From NCBI GenBank assembly GCA_038043045.1, contig JBBTCX010000036.1, positions 1-23,117 on the forward strand: 23,117 nt of DNA. The letters are read 5' to 3'. The translations under genes and the position numbers were made by a program. This document shows positions 1 through 7,512 of this stretch, one piece after another. The notes beneath the pieces are model-generated. The model saw only the letters and a program-made list of their open reading frames with translations, made no database searches and was not told the DNA's origin. Origin of the DNA: JBBTCX01 sp038043045. GTDB lineage: Bacteria > Planctomycetota > Phycisphaerae > UBA1845. Numbering within the stretch: position 1 is the first letter of the stretch; each line of letters begins with the position of its first letter.

Positions 1-399
1 GTGGATTTTGGAACCGCGGTCACGGTTGATCTTGTGGATGATGAGGGGACGCTATTAGGTGGGGCGATCCTCCCGGGATTGCGGATGCAGTTTCGAGCGT
101 TGCATTCGAATACGGCGCAACTCCCAGAGGTGGAGCCGGGTTTTCCAGAATCGCCTTATGGTCGTAATACGACGGAGGCGATCCAAACGGGCGTGTGTCG
201 GGGGTTGATCGGGGCGGTGCGAGGGTTGGTTGAGTCGTATGCCACGTCGTTGAATCGTTGGCCGCAAGTGGTGGCGACCGGCGGGGATCTCGAGTTTCTT
301 GCGCCGCATTGTGATTTTCTGGACACGATGGTCACCCATTTGGCGCTGCGAGGGGTGGGTTTGGCGTATGCCAAACACCTGTCCGCGATGGGCGCATGA
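1..399 (+). CDS. coaX: Type III pantothenate kinase, C-terminal part (5' end outside the window)
   Basis: CoaX phosphorylates pantothenate with ATP, the first committed step of coenzyme A synthesis in the cytosol. The visible 132 residues begin with DFGTAVTVD, which matches the second phosphate/acid motif of the family (D-x-GTA-x-T-x-D). A GG-x-I-x-PG stretch follows (GGAILPG), then a C-terminal VVATGGDLEFLAPH region typical of the ASKHA fold. The family is usually about 250 residues, so roughly the first half, including the N-terminal phosphate-binding loop, lies upstream of the window. The GTG at base 1 is therefore an internal valine codon and not a start. The stop codon overlaps the start of the next gene by 4 bases (ATGA), which suggests translational coupling. 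The identification rests on motifs; CoaX paralogues without activity exist. Confidence 0.85.
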   Translation: MDFGTAVTVDLVDDEGTLLGGAILPGLRMQFRALHSNTAQLPEVEPGFPESPYGRNTTEAIQTGVCRGLIGAVRGLVESYATSLNRWPQVVATGGDLEFLAPHCDFLDTMVTHLALRGVGLAYAKHLSAMGA

Positions 400-1592
400 C
401 CGTCGCGGGTGGTCACGTTGCTATTTTGCTGACACCGCCTGGCACTGGCGCCATCGCCGTGATCCGAGTAATTGGTTCCGCGCCGGTTGAGGCTTTGCGG
501 CCTATCCTTCGACCCAAGCGTCAGGCGACCTCAGCCGAGATGCCGAACGGATCATTGAGCCTCGCGGAAATCGTGGATGAAAACGGCGGAGAGGTCATCG
601 ACGAGATCATCGTCAGTCCATTTCCGTACCGGGGTCAATTCGCATTAGACCTTTGTCTTCACGGTTCGGTTCGTATCGTTGCGAGAGTTCTTACCGTTTT
701 GGAGAGCAGGGGGATTCGACTGATCGATGATCGGTCGGCGGAGTCTTTCGCCTGGCCGCACGATTATCGAATGGACGCCGATGTGTACTCCGCGCTGCGA
801 TTAGGGAGGACCCAACGGGCCGTTCGATTTCTGGCGTGGCAGCGGACTCATCTGAACAATTTTCTTCAAGACCTTTCTGATTCGATGGGGGAGCATCCGC
901 ACTCCGCGCGAGATTGCTTGCAACGAATGATGGATCGAGGTCGGCAAGGCGTGGTTTTGGTCGAGGGAGCCAACGTTGTTTTGATCGGCCCGCCGAACAG
1001 TGGCAAGTCTACGTTGTTCAATCGCTTGGTAGGCCGCCAAGCTTCCGTGGTTTCCGCACAAGCGGGAACAACAAGAGATTGGGTAACGGCCGACGTTGAT
1101 TTCGAGGGCGTTCCGATCCGGCTTGTCGACACTGCCGGGCGGCGGAAGGAGGCCGATGCGTTGGAGCAATTGGCCGTGACGGCGGGACTTGACATGTCGG
1201 AAAATGCCGACGTAATCCTGTTAATTCTTGATGGATCGACGGAACTCACAGATGAGGCGAAAGAGTTGCTAGGCAGGGCAGGGGCGCTCAAAAACGCGAT
1301 AGTGATTTGGAATAAGGCTGATATTCGTGCAATCCCTGGGGTAGGGGGGGATGTTTTTGCTTCCGCACTCACGGGAACAGGCGTCGATGAAATCGTTCGT
1401 TTGGTTCTTAATCACCTGGGATTTTCCGATTGGAAAGATAGAGGGCCGGCCTTTTTTACAGGGCGGCAGCTTGCTTGGGGTTCAGATGTCTTGGCTGCGA
1501 TGGACCACCAAGGTTTGGAAACGGGCCGAAAAATGTTCCAGGATTTTGTCAGAATGGGTGTCGATTCCACCCGTTTTCAGGGCCTACAATAA
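396..1592 (+). CDS. MnmE/TrmE-like GTPase lacking the usual C-terminal motif
   Basis: The 398 residues match MnmE (TrmE), the GTPase that modifies U34 of certain tRNAs together with MnmG. Residues 8-110 look like the TrmE N-terminal tetrahydrofolate-binding domain (TPPGTGAIAVIRV; then LDLCLHGS where the family usually has a CHGG-type motif). The G domain is intact: G1 GPPNSGKS at 198-205, including the potassium-binding Asn201, GTTRD at 224-228, DTAG at 245-248 and NKAD at 306-309. After the G domain only about 70 residues remain, ending STRFQGLQ. Canonical MnmE has about 450 residues and ends FC(I/L)GK, whose cysteine is needed for tRNA modification. That half-domain and motif are missing here. 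The start codon overlaps the coaX stop. It may be a divergent MnmE of this lineage or a GTPase with a changed role. Confidence 0.8.
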   Translation: MTVAGGHVAILLTPPGTGAIAVIRVIGSAPVEALRPILRPKRQATSAEMPNGSLSLAEIVDENGGEVIDEIIVSPFPYRGQFALDLCLHGSVRIVARVLTVLESRGIRLIDDRSAESFAWPHDYRMDADVYSALRLGRTQRAVRFLAWQRTHLNNFLQDLSDSMGEHPHSARDCLQRMMDRGRQGVVLVEGANVVLIGPPNSGKSTLFNRLVGRQASVVSAQAGTTRDWVTADVDFEGVPIRLVDTAGRRKEADALEQLAVTAGLDMSENADVILLILDGSTELTDEAKELLGRAGALKNAIVIWNKADIRAIPGVGGDVFASALTGTGVDEIVRLVLNHLGFSDWKDRGPAFFTGRQLAWGSDVLAAMDHQGLETGRKMFQDFVRMGVDSTRFQGLQ

Positions 1593-1675
1593 ACGAGGGA
1601 TTGTTGTCTCGGCGGAATCGCCGGTTCCGTGGCGGCGGCCTCTCGAAAACTTGGGAGTGAATCGGAAGCGGTTGT

Positions 1676-2992
1676 ATGGCGGAAGAATCGGGATCAAACT
1701 CAGGCGGGCTATCCGGTCGAATGGCGGATTTGACCGCGATGTCGGATCGTGGATCGTCCATCGCGGACGATTCGCAGTTTGCCCGTCTGGTCATCGAGCG
1801 AAAACTTTGCACATCCAACGAAGTGGATCTGGTTCGGTCCGAAGCTCGGACCATGACGACAAAAGGTACGCCGACCACGCTTCAAGACTTGTTGGTTCAA
1901 CGAGGATACGTGACGAAGAGTCAAGTGGCCCGTCTTGGTCGAGCGATCGACGAAGATTCGATGTATCGCCCGGCGCAGCAAATCCCGGGGTTTCAGATTC
2001 TTAGCAAGCTGGGTCAGGGTGCGATGGCGGTGGTGTTCAAGGCGAAGCAACTGAGCTTGGATCGGACCGTTGCGGTCAAGGTCTTACCCAAACGGTTGAG
2101 CGAGAACAGGGAATTCGTCGAGCGGTTCTACAAGGAAGGTCGTGCGGCGGCCCGGCTGAATCACGCAAATATCGTTCAGGCTTTTGATGTCGGCGAAGCC
2201 GGGGGTTACCACTATTTCGTCATGGAATATATTGACGGGCAGACGGTGTACGATTTGCTGACTGACGGTCGTCGGATGGAGGAAGCCAAGGCGTTGAACA
2301 TGATCCGCCAGACGGCGATGGCGCTGGAGCATGCCCACGAACAGGGGTTCATTCACCGCGACGTAAAACCCAAGAATATCATGATCACCAAGGCCGGGGT
2401 GGTGAAATTGGCGGATATGGGTTTGGCACGCGAGGTCGGAGATTATGTGACCGCAACGGCCGAGGCGGGTCGAGCCTATGGAACGCCGTACTACATCAGT
2501 CCCGAACAAATTCGCGGCGAAATCGAGATCGACTGTCGGGCCGATCTGTACGCCCTGGGGGCGACGTTTTATCACATGGTCACAGGAAAAGTGCCATTTG
2601 ATGGCACCACACCATCCTCCGTCATGCACAAACACCTGAAGGATCCGCTGATCCCTCCGGATCACTTGAACCCCAAGTTGTCGTCTGGAATCGGGGAAAT
2701 CATCGAGGTGCTGATGGCCAAATCGCCCGATGAGCGGTATCCCTCCACGCACGAGCTGATCACCGACCTGGAAGCGGTTTCTCGCGGGGAACCGCCGCTT
2801 CAAGCCAGAAGAAAATACGATCGCAATCTCTTGCAGAACTTGGCCGATGGCGGCGAAGTCATCAAGAAACCCAACGGATCGGAGACCGCGACCCCCACCG
2901 AACGCCAAGGTTCGGCCAATTGGTTTTTGGGATTGGGAATCTTGTTGGCCGTTTCCCTATTGATCAACGTGATTCTCCTCGTTTCCCGGTAG
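1676..2992 (+). CDS. Ser/Thr protein kinase, C-terminal membrane anchor, MshEN-like N-terminus
   Basis: This is a eukaryotic-type (Hanks) kinase of 438 residues. The kinase domain spans about 105-370: glycine loop LGQGAMAVVF (112-121), catalytic lysine K135 (VAVKVL), Glu154 as likely helix-C partner, HRDVKPKN (227-234), DMG at 247-249 in place of DFG, and the YISPEQ element near 273-278. All residues needed for catalysis are present. Residues 34-97 (FARLVIERKLCTSNEV...LLVQRGYVTKSQV) resemble the MshEN/GspE N-terminal repeat often found in planctomycete kinases. One hydrophobic helix at about 416-436 ends the protein, giving a tail-anchored kinase with a cytosolic catalytic domain and almost nothing outside. 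No PASTA or other sensor domain is visible, so the input signal is unknown. It starts 83 bases after the GTPase gene and may be cotranscribed with it. Confidence 0.9.
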   Translation: MAEESGSNSGGLSGRMADLTAMSDRGSSIADDSQFARLVIERKLCTSNEVDLVRSEARTMTTKGTPTTLQDLLVQRGYVTKSQVARLGRAIDEDSMYRPAQQIPGFQILSKLGQGAMAVVFKAKQLSLDRTVAVKVLPKRLSENREFVERFYKEGRAAARLNHANIVQAFDVGEAGGYHYFVMEYIDGQTVYDLLTDGRRMEEAKALNMIRQTAMALEHAHEQGFIHRDVKPKNIMITKAGVVKLADMGLAREVGDYVTATAEAGRAYGTPYYISPEQIRGEIEIDCRADLYALGATFYHMVTGKVPFDGTTPSSVMHKHLKDPLIPPDHLNPKLSSGIGEIIEVLMAKSPDERYPSTHELITDLEAVSRGEPPLQARRKYDRNLLQNLADGGEVIKKPNGSETATPTERQGSANWFLGLGILLAVSLLINVILLVSR

Positions 2993-3028
2993 TGCCGTTG
3001 CTTCTGGTGTTCCGTCAACGCTAAACCT

Positions 3029-3046
3029 GCGGGTTGTTGCACCCGC
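3029..3046. terminator. Short GC hairpin after the kinase gene
   Basis: A perfect 6-bp inverted repeat (GCGGGT, loop TGTTGC, ACCCGC) lies 37 bases after the kinase stop codon. There is no T-tract behind it, so it is only a possible weak or factor-assisted terminator. It may instead be one of the GC-palindromic repeats seen elsewhere in the window. Confidence 0.3.
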
Positions 3047-3099
3047 GAGCCGGTTCTTCATGCGTGGGCGTTGGTAGCCCGTGATCATGGAGGATCACG

Positions 3100-3255
3100 A
3101 TGACGAAGAAGTATATCGTCTGATTGGATAAGGGTGCGTCTCTCGCTTTCGCCTTGAACCGAAACCATGTTTGGTTTGACGAGGTCATTGCTCAAGAATC
3201 TCCCTTCAAGGAACTATTGGCCTTCATCGAAAAGCTTTCCACGAATTCCACTTGA
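3100..3255 (+). pseudogene. Probable remnant of an IS630-type transposase
   Basis: Downstream of an AGGA-like ribosome site, an ATG at 3100 encodes MTKKYIV followed by an in-frame TGA and then a leucine. IS630-family transposases commonly start M-(T/A)-KKY-x-V-RL, so the TGA looks like a mutated arginine codon (CGA to TGA). Reading on in the same frame gives about 43 more residues (containing HVWFDEVIAQ and ELLAFIEKLS) to a stop at 3253-3255. That tail resembles the C-terminal IWF...AFI pattern of the same family, as if the middle of the gene were deleted. No terminal inverted repeats were identified. The call is an inference from short motifs. The rest of 2993-3312 holds the hairpin above and nothing else I recognise. 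Confidence 0.35.
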
Positions 3256-3312
3256 CTTCCGTTTCTTTGTTCGTGTGTCCCGACATGGGTCGACCTCAAA
3301 AAGTTAGATTCC

Positions 3313-4149
3313 TCAAATCAAACCCGCGACCAGAAGCGTTCCCAATATCGCACAATAGCCCGCGAAGTAGAAGAGTTTTGCCTTACGGACGGCGGAGAGA
3401 AGTAATCTCAAGGCCACGATTCCCGCGAGAAAGGAAACGAAGCATCCCAAGGCCATTGGGGCCCAGTGCAACTGAGGTGCCGGGCTCGTGGCACCATCGG
3501 GTAAGTCCTTGAGTTTGATGAGCGTTCCGCCCAAGATGGCCGGGAAGGCGATGAGAAAACTGAACTGTGCGGCCCATGGACGACGCAATCCGCAAAAAAG
3601 TGCGGCGCAGATCGTTGATCCGCTACGCGATATGCCCGGCAGTAGAGCCGCTCCTTGGGCAAGTCCGACGAATCCCGCCTGCCAAAACGCGAAGTCGCGC
3701 CATCGTCGCCGACCTCGGGGAAGAATGGAAGCGACGACCAGTAGGGTTGCTGTCACCCATAATCCGAAACCGGTCCATCGGGGTTTTGCAAATGCGGATT
3801 CAAAAAAATCCTTGCAGGTGATTCCGATGACGCCGGTGGGGATGGTGGCTGCCATGCCGAGCAACGCGATTCGCCAGGCGTACCGCCGTCGCGCGGGCCA
3901 GTTGGAACGGAGTTCGAGGGCAAGCCGTGAGAGAAACTTAACCAGGGGTTCCCGGAAAACGACGACGACGGCGGCCAACGTCGCGACGTGGAGGAGCAAA
4001 TCGAAGAAAATCATCTCGTCGCTATCCGGTCTCAAGCCCATCAAGCGCTGGGTGATTGCGAGATGACTCTTGCTACTGACCGGGAGGAATTCCGTCAGAC
4101 CCTGGACGAAGCCGAGAACGACCGCCTGTAGAAAGGTCAGGTCATTCAC
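3313..4149 (-). CDS. uppP: Undecaprenyl-diphosphate phosphatase (BacA/UppP)
   Basis: This integral membrane enzyme removes a phosphate from undecaprenyl diphosphate and so recycles the lipid carrier of cell-wall synthesis. Extra copies give bacitracin resistance. The 278-residue length is normal for the family. Diagnostic motifs are intact: the QxxxE element with the conserved loop (QGLTEFLPVSSKSHL, residues 16-30, with Glu20 and His29) and PGISRSGST at 171-179. Several hydrophobic helices are evident (about 50-65, 93-111, 127-142, 157-170, and C-terminal ones). The start codon overlaps the pgsA stop by 4 bases, so it is the last gene of the rimO-pgsA-uppP unit. No terminator is clear beyond its stop. 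Confidence 0.95.
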   Translation of the reverse strand: MNDLTFLQAVVLGFVQGLTEFLPVSSKSHLAITQRLMGLRPDSDEMIFFDLLLHVATLAAVVVVFREPLVKFLSRLALELRSNWPARRRYAWRIALLGMAATIPTGVIGITCKDFFESAFAKPRWTGFGLWVTATLLVVASILPRGRRRWRDFAFWQAGFVGLAQGAALLPGISRSGSTICAALFCGLRRPWAAQFSFLIAFPAILGGTLIKLKDLPDGATSPAPQLHWAPMALGCFVSFLAGIVALRLLLSAVRKAKLFYFAGYCAILGTLLVAGLI

Positions 4150-4772
4150 GCCGGGGCGCTCGCATCAAAAATGTCTTTCGACCGGGCGAGATATTGTAGA
4201 GCGGAAAGGGCTGTGACAATGACCGTCAGCCATACCAGGATCACCTTGAGAAGATCGGCGGTCGCGCTGGACATCCCTTGATCCTCTCGAGCCACTAAAA
4301 ACAGAATCGTAGGCGCGGCGATGCACTGGACCCACATTTTCAATTTGCCATGAAGCGACGCGGGAAAGGCTTTGCCCAAAGATTCCTGAAAACCGCGAAT
4401 CCCGGTGACCAAAAGCTCGCGCCCGACAATGACCACCACCATCCAGGCTTCGACTTTGGTAACGTTATGTCCTTGTTGATCGACGAAACCATGTCCGGCG
4501 AACAAAATGAACGCCCCACAAATCAGCACTTTGTCCACGAACGGATCCAAAATCCGGCCCAGCGGCGTAACCCAACCGTGCTTGCGGGCCAAGTATCCAT
4601 CGAGAAAGTCCGTGCAAGCGGCAATGATGAAAAGGACCCATGCGGTATCCAGCATCCAAACCCGTCGTGTCGGGTCTCGCTGCGAATACTGGACCAAGAC
4701 AAAAAAGAATATGATCGAAAGCAGCAATCGCGCGAGCGTAATTCGGTTTGGAACGTTGATGCGTCGGATCAT
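4146..4772 (-). CDS. pgsA: CDP-diacylglycerol-glycerol-3-phosphate phosphatidyltransferase
   Basis: PgsA joins CDP-diacylglycerol and sn-glycerol-3-phosphate to make phosphatidylglycerophosphate, the precursor of phosphatidylglycerol and cardiolipin, in the inner membrane. The CDP-alcohol phosphotransferase signature D-x2-DG-x2-AR-x8-G-x3-D-x3-D is complete, with Asp55, Asp58, Gly59, Ala62, Arg63, Gly72, Asp76 and Asp80. The 208-residue length fits the family. The N-terminus MIRRINVPNRITLARL is the usual amphipathic PN-x-(I/L)T-x-xR start, and hydrophobic helices follow at about 14-28, 43-55, 83-98 and near the C-terminus. It overlaps rimO upstream and uppP downstream by 4 bases each. A related CDP-alcohol transferase with another acceptor cannot be excluded, but the N-terminus favours PgsA. 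Confidence 0.93.
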   Translation of the reverse strand: MIRRINVPNRITLARLLLSIIFFFVLVQYSQRDPTRRVWMLDTAWVLFIIAACTDFLDGYLARKHGWVTPLGRILDPFVDKVLICGAFILFAGHGFVDQQGHNVTKVEAWMVVVIVGRELLVTGIRGFQESLGKAFPASLHGKLKMWVQCIAAPTILFLVAREDQGMSSATADLLKVILVWLTVIVTALSALQYLARSKDIFDASAPA

Positions 4773-6217
4773 CGTTGGAGTACAGGTAGGGCCACTTTGG
4801 TAGCGGCGGCGAGCAAATCATAGTCCTTTCGGCCCGTGCACCGGGCCGCGACAAACTGTCCGGGCGAGGCTTGGCAGCGGTCCACAACGGTCACGCTGTC
4901 GACCTGCGGGGCCTGACCTTGATGTCGACCAACTACGCGGTTTGCGCCCACTTTTTCTTCCACCAGGACGGATAGCGTCGAGCCCACGCGTTCATCAGCC
5001 AAGTCGAAAGCAACCTGCTGCTGCGCACTCATCAGAGCATCCACGCGCTCCTCCTTCATGGATTGCGAAATCTGATCGCGCATGCGACCAGAGGGAGTTT
5101 CCGCCTCAAGAGAATATGGAAAGACGCCAAGAGCGTCGAACCGGAATTCTGTTATGAAGTCAACGAGTTCCTGAAACTCCGCATCGGTCTCGCCGGGGAA
5201 CCCGACGATCATCGTTGTACGAATGGTCACCCCGGGAATGCGACGGCGAATCCGATTCATCAATTCTTCGGTTTGCTTTTTCGTGATCCGGCGGTGCATG
5301 GACTTGAGCATGCTATCGTTAATGTGCTGCAGCGGGATGTCGATGTATTTGCAAACCTTGTCCGATTCGGCCATCGCGTCGAGAATTTCATCGGTCAACA
5401 CCGACGGATAAACATACATCAGACGAATCCAACCCAAGCCATCGACACGATTCAGCTCGCGCAGTAATCCGGCCAACCCGCCCTCGATCAGGTCTTCGCC
5501 CAACCCGTAGCTCGTCGTATCCTGCCCGATCAGATTGATCTCGACGGCGCCGTCGGAGACCAGCTCGCGGGCTTCTGCCACGACGATCGACGGCGGTTTG
5601 CAGTGCATTCGACCGCGTATCATCGGAATCGTGCAAAACGTGCATTTCTGATCGCAACCTTCGCTGATTCGCAAATAGGAATAATGCCGCGGCGTAAGGC
5701 GCAGTCGGGCGAAATCCAATTGAACGAACGGGTGGTAATCGCTGAGGTAGAGGTCGGTGGTTCGCTTCTTACCTTTCCCGTTCTTTCCGATCACGGCTCG
5801 CACGATGTCATCTCGGTTGTTCGTGCCAACCAGACTATCGACGCCCGGGATCCGCTCAAGGATGGCCTCTTTATCTCGCTGCACCAAACAACCGGCCACC
5901 ACTACCCGTTTCAGCGTGCCGTCTTTCTTTCGACCGACCGCTTCGCGGATGGCGGCGTCAGCCTCCACGCGAGAGGCCTCCAAAAAACCGCAAGTGTTGA
6001 TCACCATGACATCCGCGTCGGATTCGTCGCCGGTGATCATGCACCCGGCCTCTGCCAACTGCCCGAGCATCTTTTCTGAGTCGACCAGATTTTTAGCGCA
6101 TCCGAGGGATACAAAAGCAACTCGGGTGGGTTCGGTGATCGGTTGGGCAGCTTGTCGAATCACAATAAAACGCGATGCCTCATTTTTCCACTCGTCCGAG
6201 CGCGAAGTCCAGAGCAC
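4769..6217 (-). CDS. rimO: Ribosomal protein S12 methylthiotransferase RimO
   Basis: RimO is a radical-SAM enzyme that adds a methylthio group to the conserved aspartate of ribosomal protein S12. Domain order is normal. The methylthiotransferase N-terminal domain carries cluster cysteines C40 (SLGCAKNLVDSE), C76 (INTCGFLE) and C110. The radical SAM domain has C188-x3-C192-x2-C195 (GCDQKCTFC). A C-terminal TRAM domain lies at about 410-480. SLGCAKN and INTCGF favour RimO over MiaB. The longest frame starts at a GTG (6217) and adds about 30 residues before the conserved core. An internal GTG at 6163, preceded by GAGG, would give a more usual N-terminus, so the start is uncertain. It is the first gene of the overlapping unit with pgsA and uppP and is transcribed divergently from the gene at 6376. 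Confidence 0.95.
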   Translation of the reverse strand: MLWTSRSDEWKNEASRFIVIRQAAQPITEPTRVAFVSLGCAKNLVDSEKMLGQLAEAGCMITGDESDADVMVINTCGFLEASRVEADAAIREAVGRKKDGTLKRVVVAGCLVQRDKEAILERIPGVDSLVGTNNRDDIVRAVIGKNGKGKKRTTDLYLSDYHPFVQLDFARLRLTPRHYSYLRISEGCDQKCTFCTIPMIRGRMHCKPPSIVVAEARELVSDGAVEINLIGQDTTSYGLGEDLIEGGLAGLLRELNRVDGLGWIRLMYVYPSVLTDEILDAMAESDKVCKYIDIPLQHINDSMLKSMHRRITKKQTEELMNRIRRRIPGVTIRTTMIVGFPGETDAEFQELVDFITEFRFDALGVFPYSLEAETPSGRMRDQISQSMKEERVDALMSAQQQVAFDLADERVGSTLSVLVEEKVGANRVVGRHQGQAPQVDSVTVVDRCQASPGQFVAARCTGRKDYDLLAAATKVALPVLQR

Positions 6218-6300
6218 AATAGTTTATCAAGTTCCAAAGGACATAAAAGAGCGCAAGCAGAGTTTTTCGCGCAAGGTTCTTCTGGAATTCACAGGCGAAT

Positions 6301-6306
6301 TATGAT
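6301..6306 (+). promoter_or_regulatory. Candidate -10 element for the 6376 gene
   Basis: TATGAT matches the sigma-70 -10 consensus at 5 of 6 positions and would start RNA near 6313, leaving a leader of about 63 bases. No convincing -35 is present. If real, it places the alternative GTG start at 6310 upstream of the transcript and supports the ATG at 6376. Confidence 0.35.
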
Positions 6307-6375
6307 AAGGTGAGGCATCGGTTTTCCGGGCGACGTTACCGAGGCCCGGTTTTGACGAGTCAAGGACGGAGTTGG

Positions 6376-6726
6376 ATGCAAGAGTTGGTGAGTGAACTGA
6401 TCCAGCCTCAGGGCGGCGGATTCAACACGCTTCGCATGGGTCGTGGTGAACCGGGTCTGCCGCAGGCGTTCACCTGGCGAGGACGGGCTTACACGATTTT
6501 GCACGAACTCCAAGCCTGGAAAGAAAGCTCCCCCGAAGGCGGCCACACCGGCGGCGAATTGTACCTCCGCCGTCACTACTACAAACTCCGTATGTCCGAC
6601 GGTACAAACTGGACGGTCTACTTTCTCCGCCAAACTCCCCGCACCGGCCAATCGAGACATCGGTGGTATTTGTATTCTGTTGAAACGCCCATCGATTTGG
6701 TCTTCGAAGGCACTTTAACAAGCTGA
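6376..6726 (+). CDS. Small uncharacterised protein resembling DUF6504
   Basis: This 116-residue soluble protein has no signal peptide or membrane helix. Its centre reads PQAFTWRGRAYTILHELQAWKE, followed later by YKLRMSDGTNWTVYFLR and WYLYSVE. The spacing of an F-x-WRGR-x-Y strand, a basic/aromatic stretch and a closing W-x-L strand resembles DUF6504. I associate that small domain with short actinobacterial and planctomycete proteins and with translesion polymerases. No function is known to me. I chose the ATG at 6376 because a GGAG sits 4 bases before it and the candidate -10 at 6301 lies too close to the longer GTG start at 6310, whose 22 extra residues look non-coding. It is divergent from rimO. 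Confidence 0.65.
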   Translation: MQELVSELIQPQGGGFNTLRMGRGEPGLPQAFTWRGRAYTILHELQAWKESSPEGGHTGGELYLRRHYYKLRMSDGTNWTVYFLRQTPRTGQSRHRWYLYSVETPIDLVFEGTLTS

Positions 6727-6968
6727 CGGGAATTCGCGGGCAAGTTTCTACATCAGACGATATTGAAACGCATCCCGAACGATATCCTGAAAGAGCGTCA
6801 GAATCTCAACCCAAAATAGACCAATTCAACAGCCCTGATTTCCCAAAGCGCCCATTCTTATCTACGTTGCACATAGCCGCCAATTTGTACACCGTCCACT
6901 GTCTCAAGGGCACGGCGCGACATCTGAAATCCTCGATCGCGGAATTTACGAATTATCAAGTTTTTTTG

Positions 6969-6996
6969 TTGACAGGTTGAATGAGATGTGGAGAAT
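6969..6996 (+). promoter_or_regulatory. Candidate sigma-70 promoter of the lipoprotein unit
   Basis: A perfect -35 hexamer TTGACA (6969-6974) is followed after 16 bases by GAGAAT (6991-6996), which matches 4 of 6 positions of the -10 consensus. Transcription would begin near 7003, about 108 bases before the GTG at 7111. A run of seven Ts (6961-6967) lies just upstream. The rest of 6727-7110 shows no gene I can support. Confidence 0.4.
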
Positions 6997-7110
6997 GCGG
7001 CCTTCATTATTTGATTCAAGGTGATTTAGGTCGGATTTCGGATCGCTTACGAGTTCTCGGGACGCGCAATAGCGTTGGGTCGGAAAATAGGATTTGAGGT
7101 TAGGACGATT

Positions 7111-7512
7111 GTGTTTCGTCACGTACTCTTCGGATGCGCGGCCTTGGCCCACTGGTTTGTCGCCGGGGGGTGCTCGATCCATTATTTCGATCCCGAGACT
7201 GGAACCGAACATCTTTGGGGCATAGGCCACATGAAGGTTAAGGTCACACCCGCAAACGAACATGTGCAATCCGTGGTTCGCGGCGTTGACCTAATAGGAT
7301 TCGGCGGCGGGAGCGATGGTTCTAACAAGTATGTTGTTCTAGGCTGGCAGCGTCGTCAACGCATTGACATTTTGGACGATGATGCCAGTATTCGCCTCGA
7401 ATGGTGCGGCAATGATTTCGCCAACGTACGCGTGGGTTCGACTCTCGTCGAAACTCCCGCGCTAACAGATCAAGATGATCCTGCAAATTCAGAAAAGGAG
7501 ATTCGAGAATGA
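7111..7512 (+). CDS. Small lipoprotein of unknown function, first gene of the unit
   Basis: This predicted 133-residue lipoprotein has a basic start (MFRHV), a hydrophobic stretch and the lipobox-like FVAGGC with Cys21 as the lipidation site, followed by SIHYFDPETGTEHLWGIG. The mature part is rich in short alternating hydrophobic segments (MKVKVTPANE, YVVLGWQRR, IRLEWCG), which suggests beta structure. I associate a conserved GTEHLWG-G-GHMK segment with uncharacterised planctomycete proteins, but no role is known. The GTG at 7111 is preferred over a TTG at 7075 because it has AGGA upstream and gives a clean signal peptide. Its stop overlaps the next start by 4 bases (ATGA at 7509-7512), so the two are probably translationally coupled. 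Confidence 0.65.
   Translation: MFRHVLFGCAALAHWFVAGGCSIHYFDPETGTEHLWGIGHMKVKVTPANEHVQSVVRGVDLIGFGGGSDGSNKYVVLGWQRRQRIDILDDDASIRLEWCGNDFANVRVGSTLVETPALTDQDDPANSEKEIRE

Noticed and set aside
1351..2004. 217-codon frame overlapping the end of the GTPase and the start of the kinase
   Set aside because: Low-complexity, Arg/Ser-rich translation with no motif. It overlaps two genes with clear families in other frames.
2084..2908. 274-codon minus-strand frame opposite the kinase
   Set aside because: Mirror frame of a well-supported kinase gene, with no recognisable domain.
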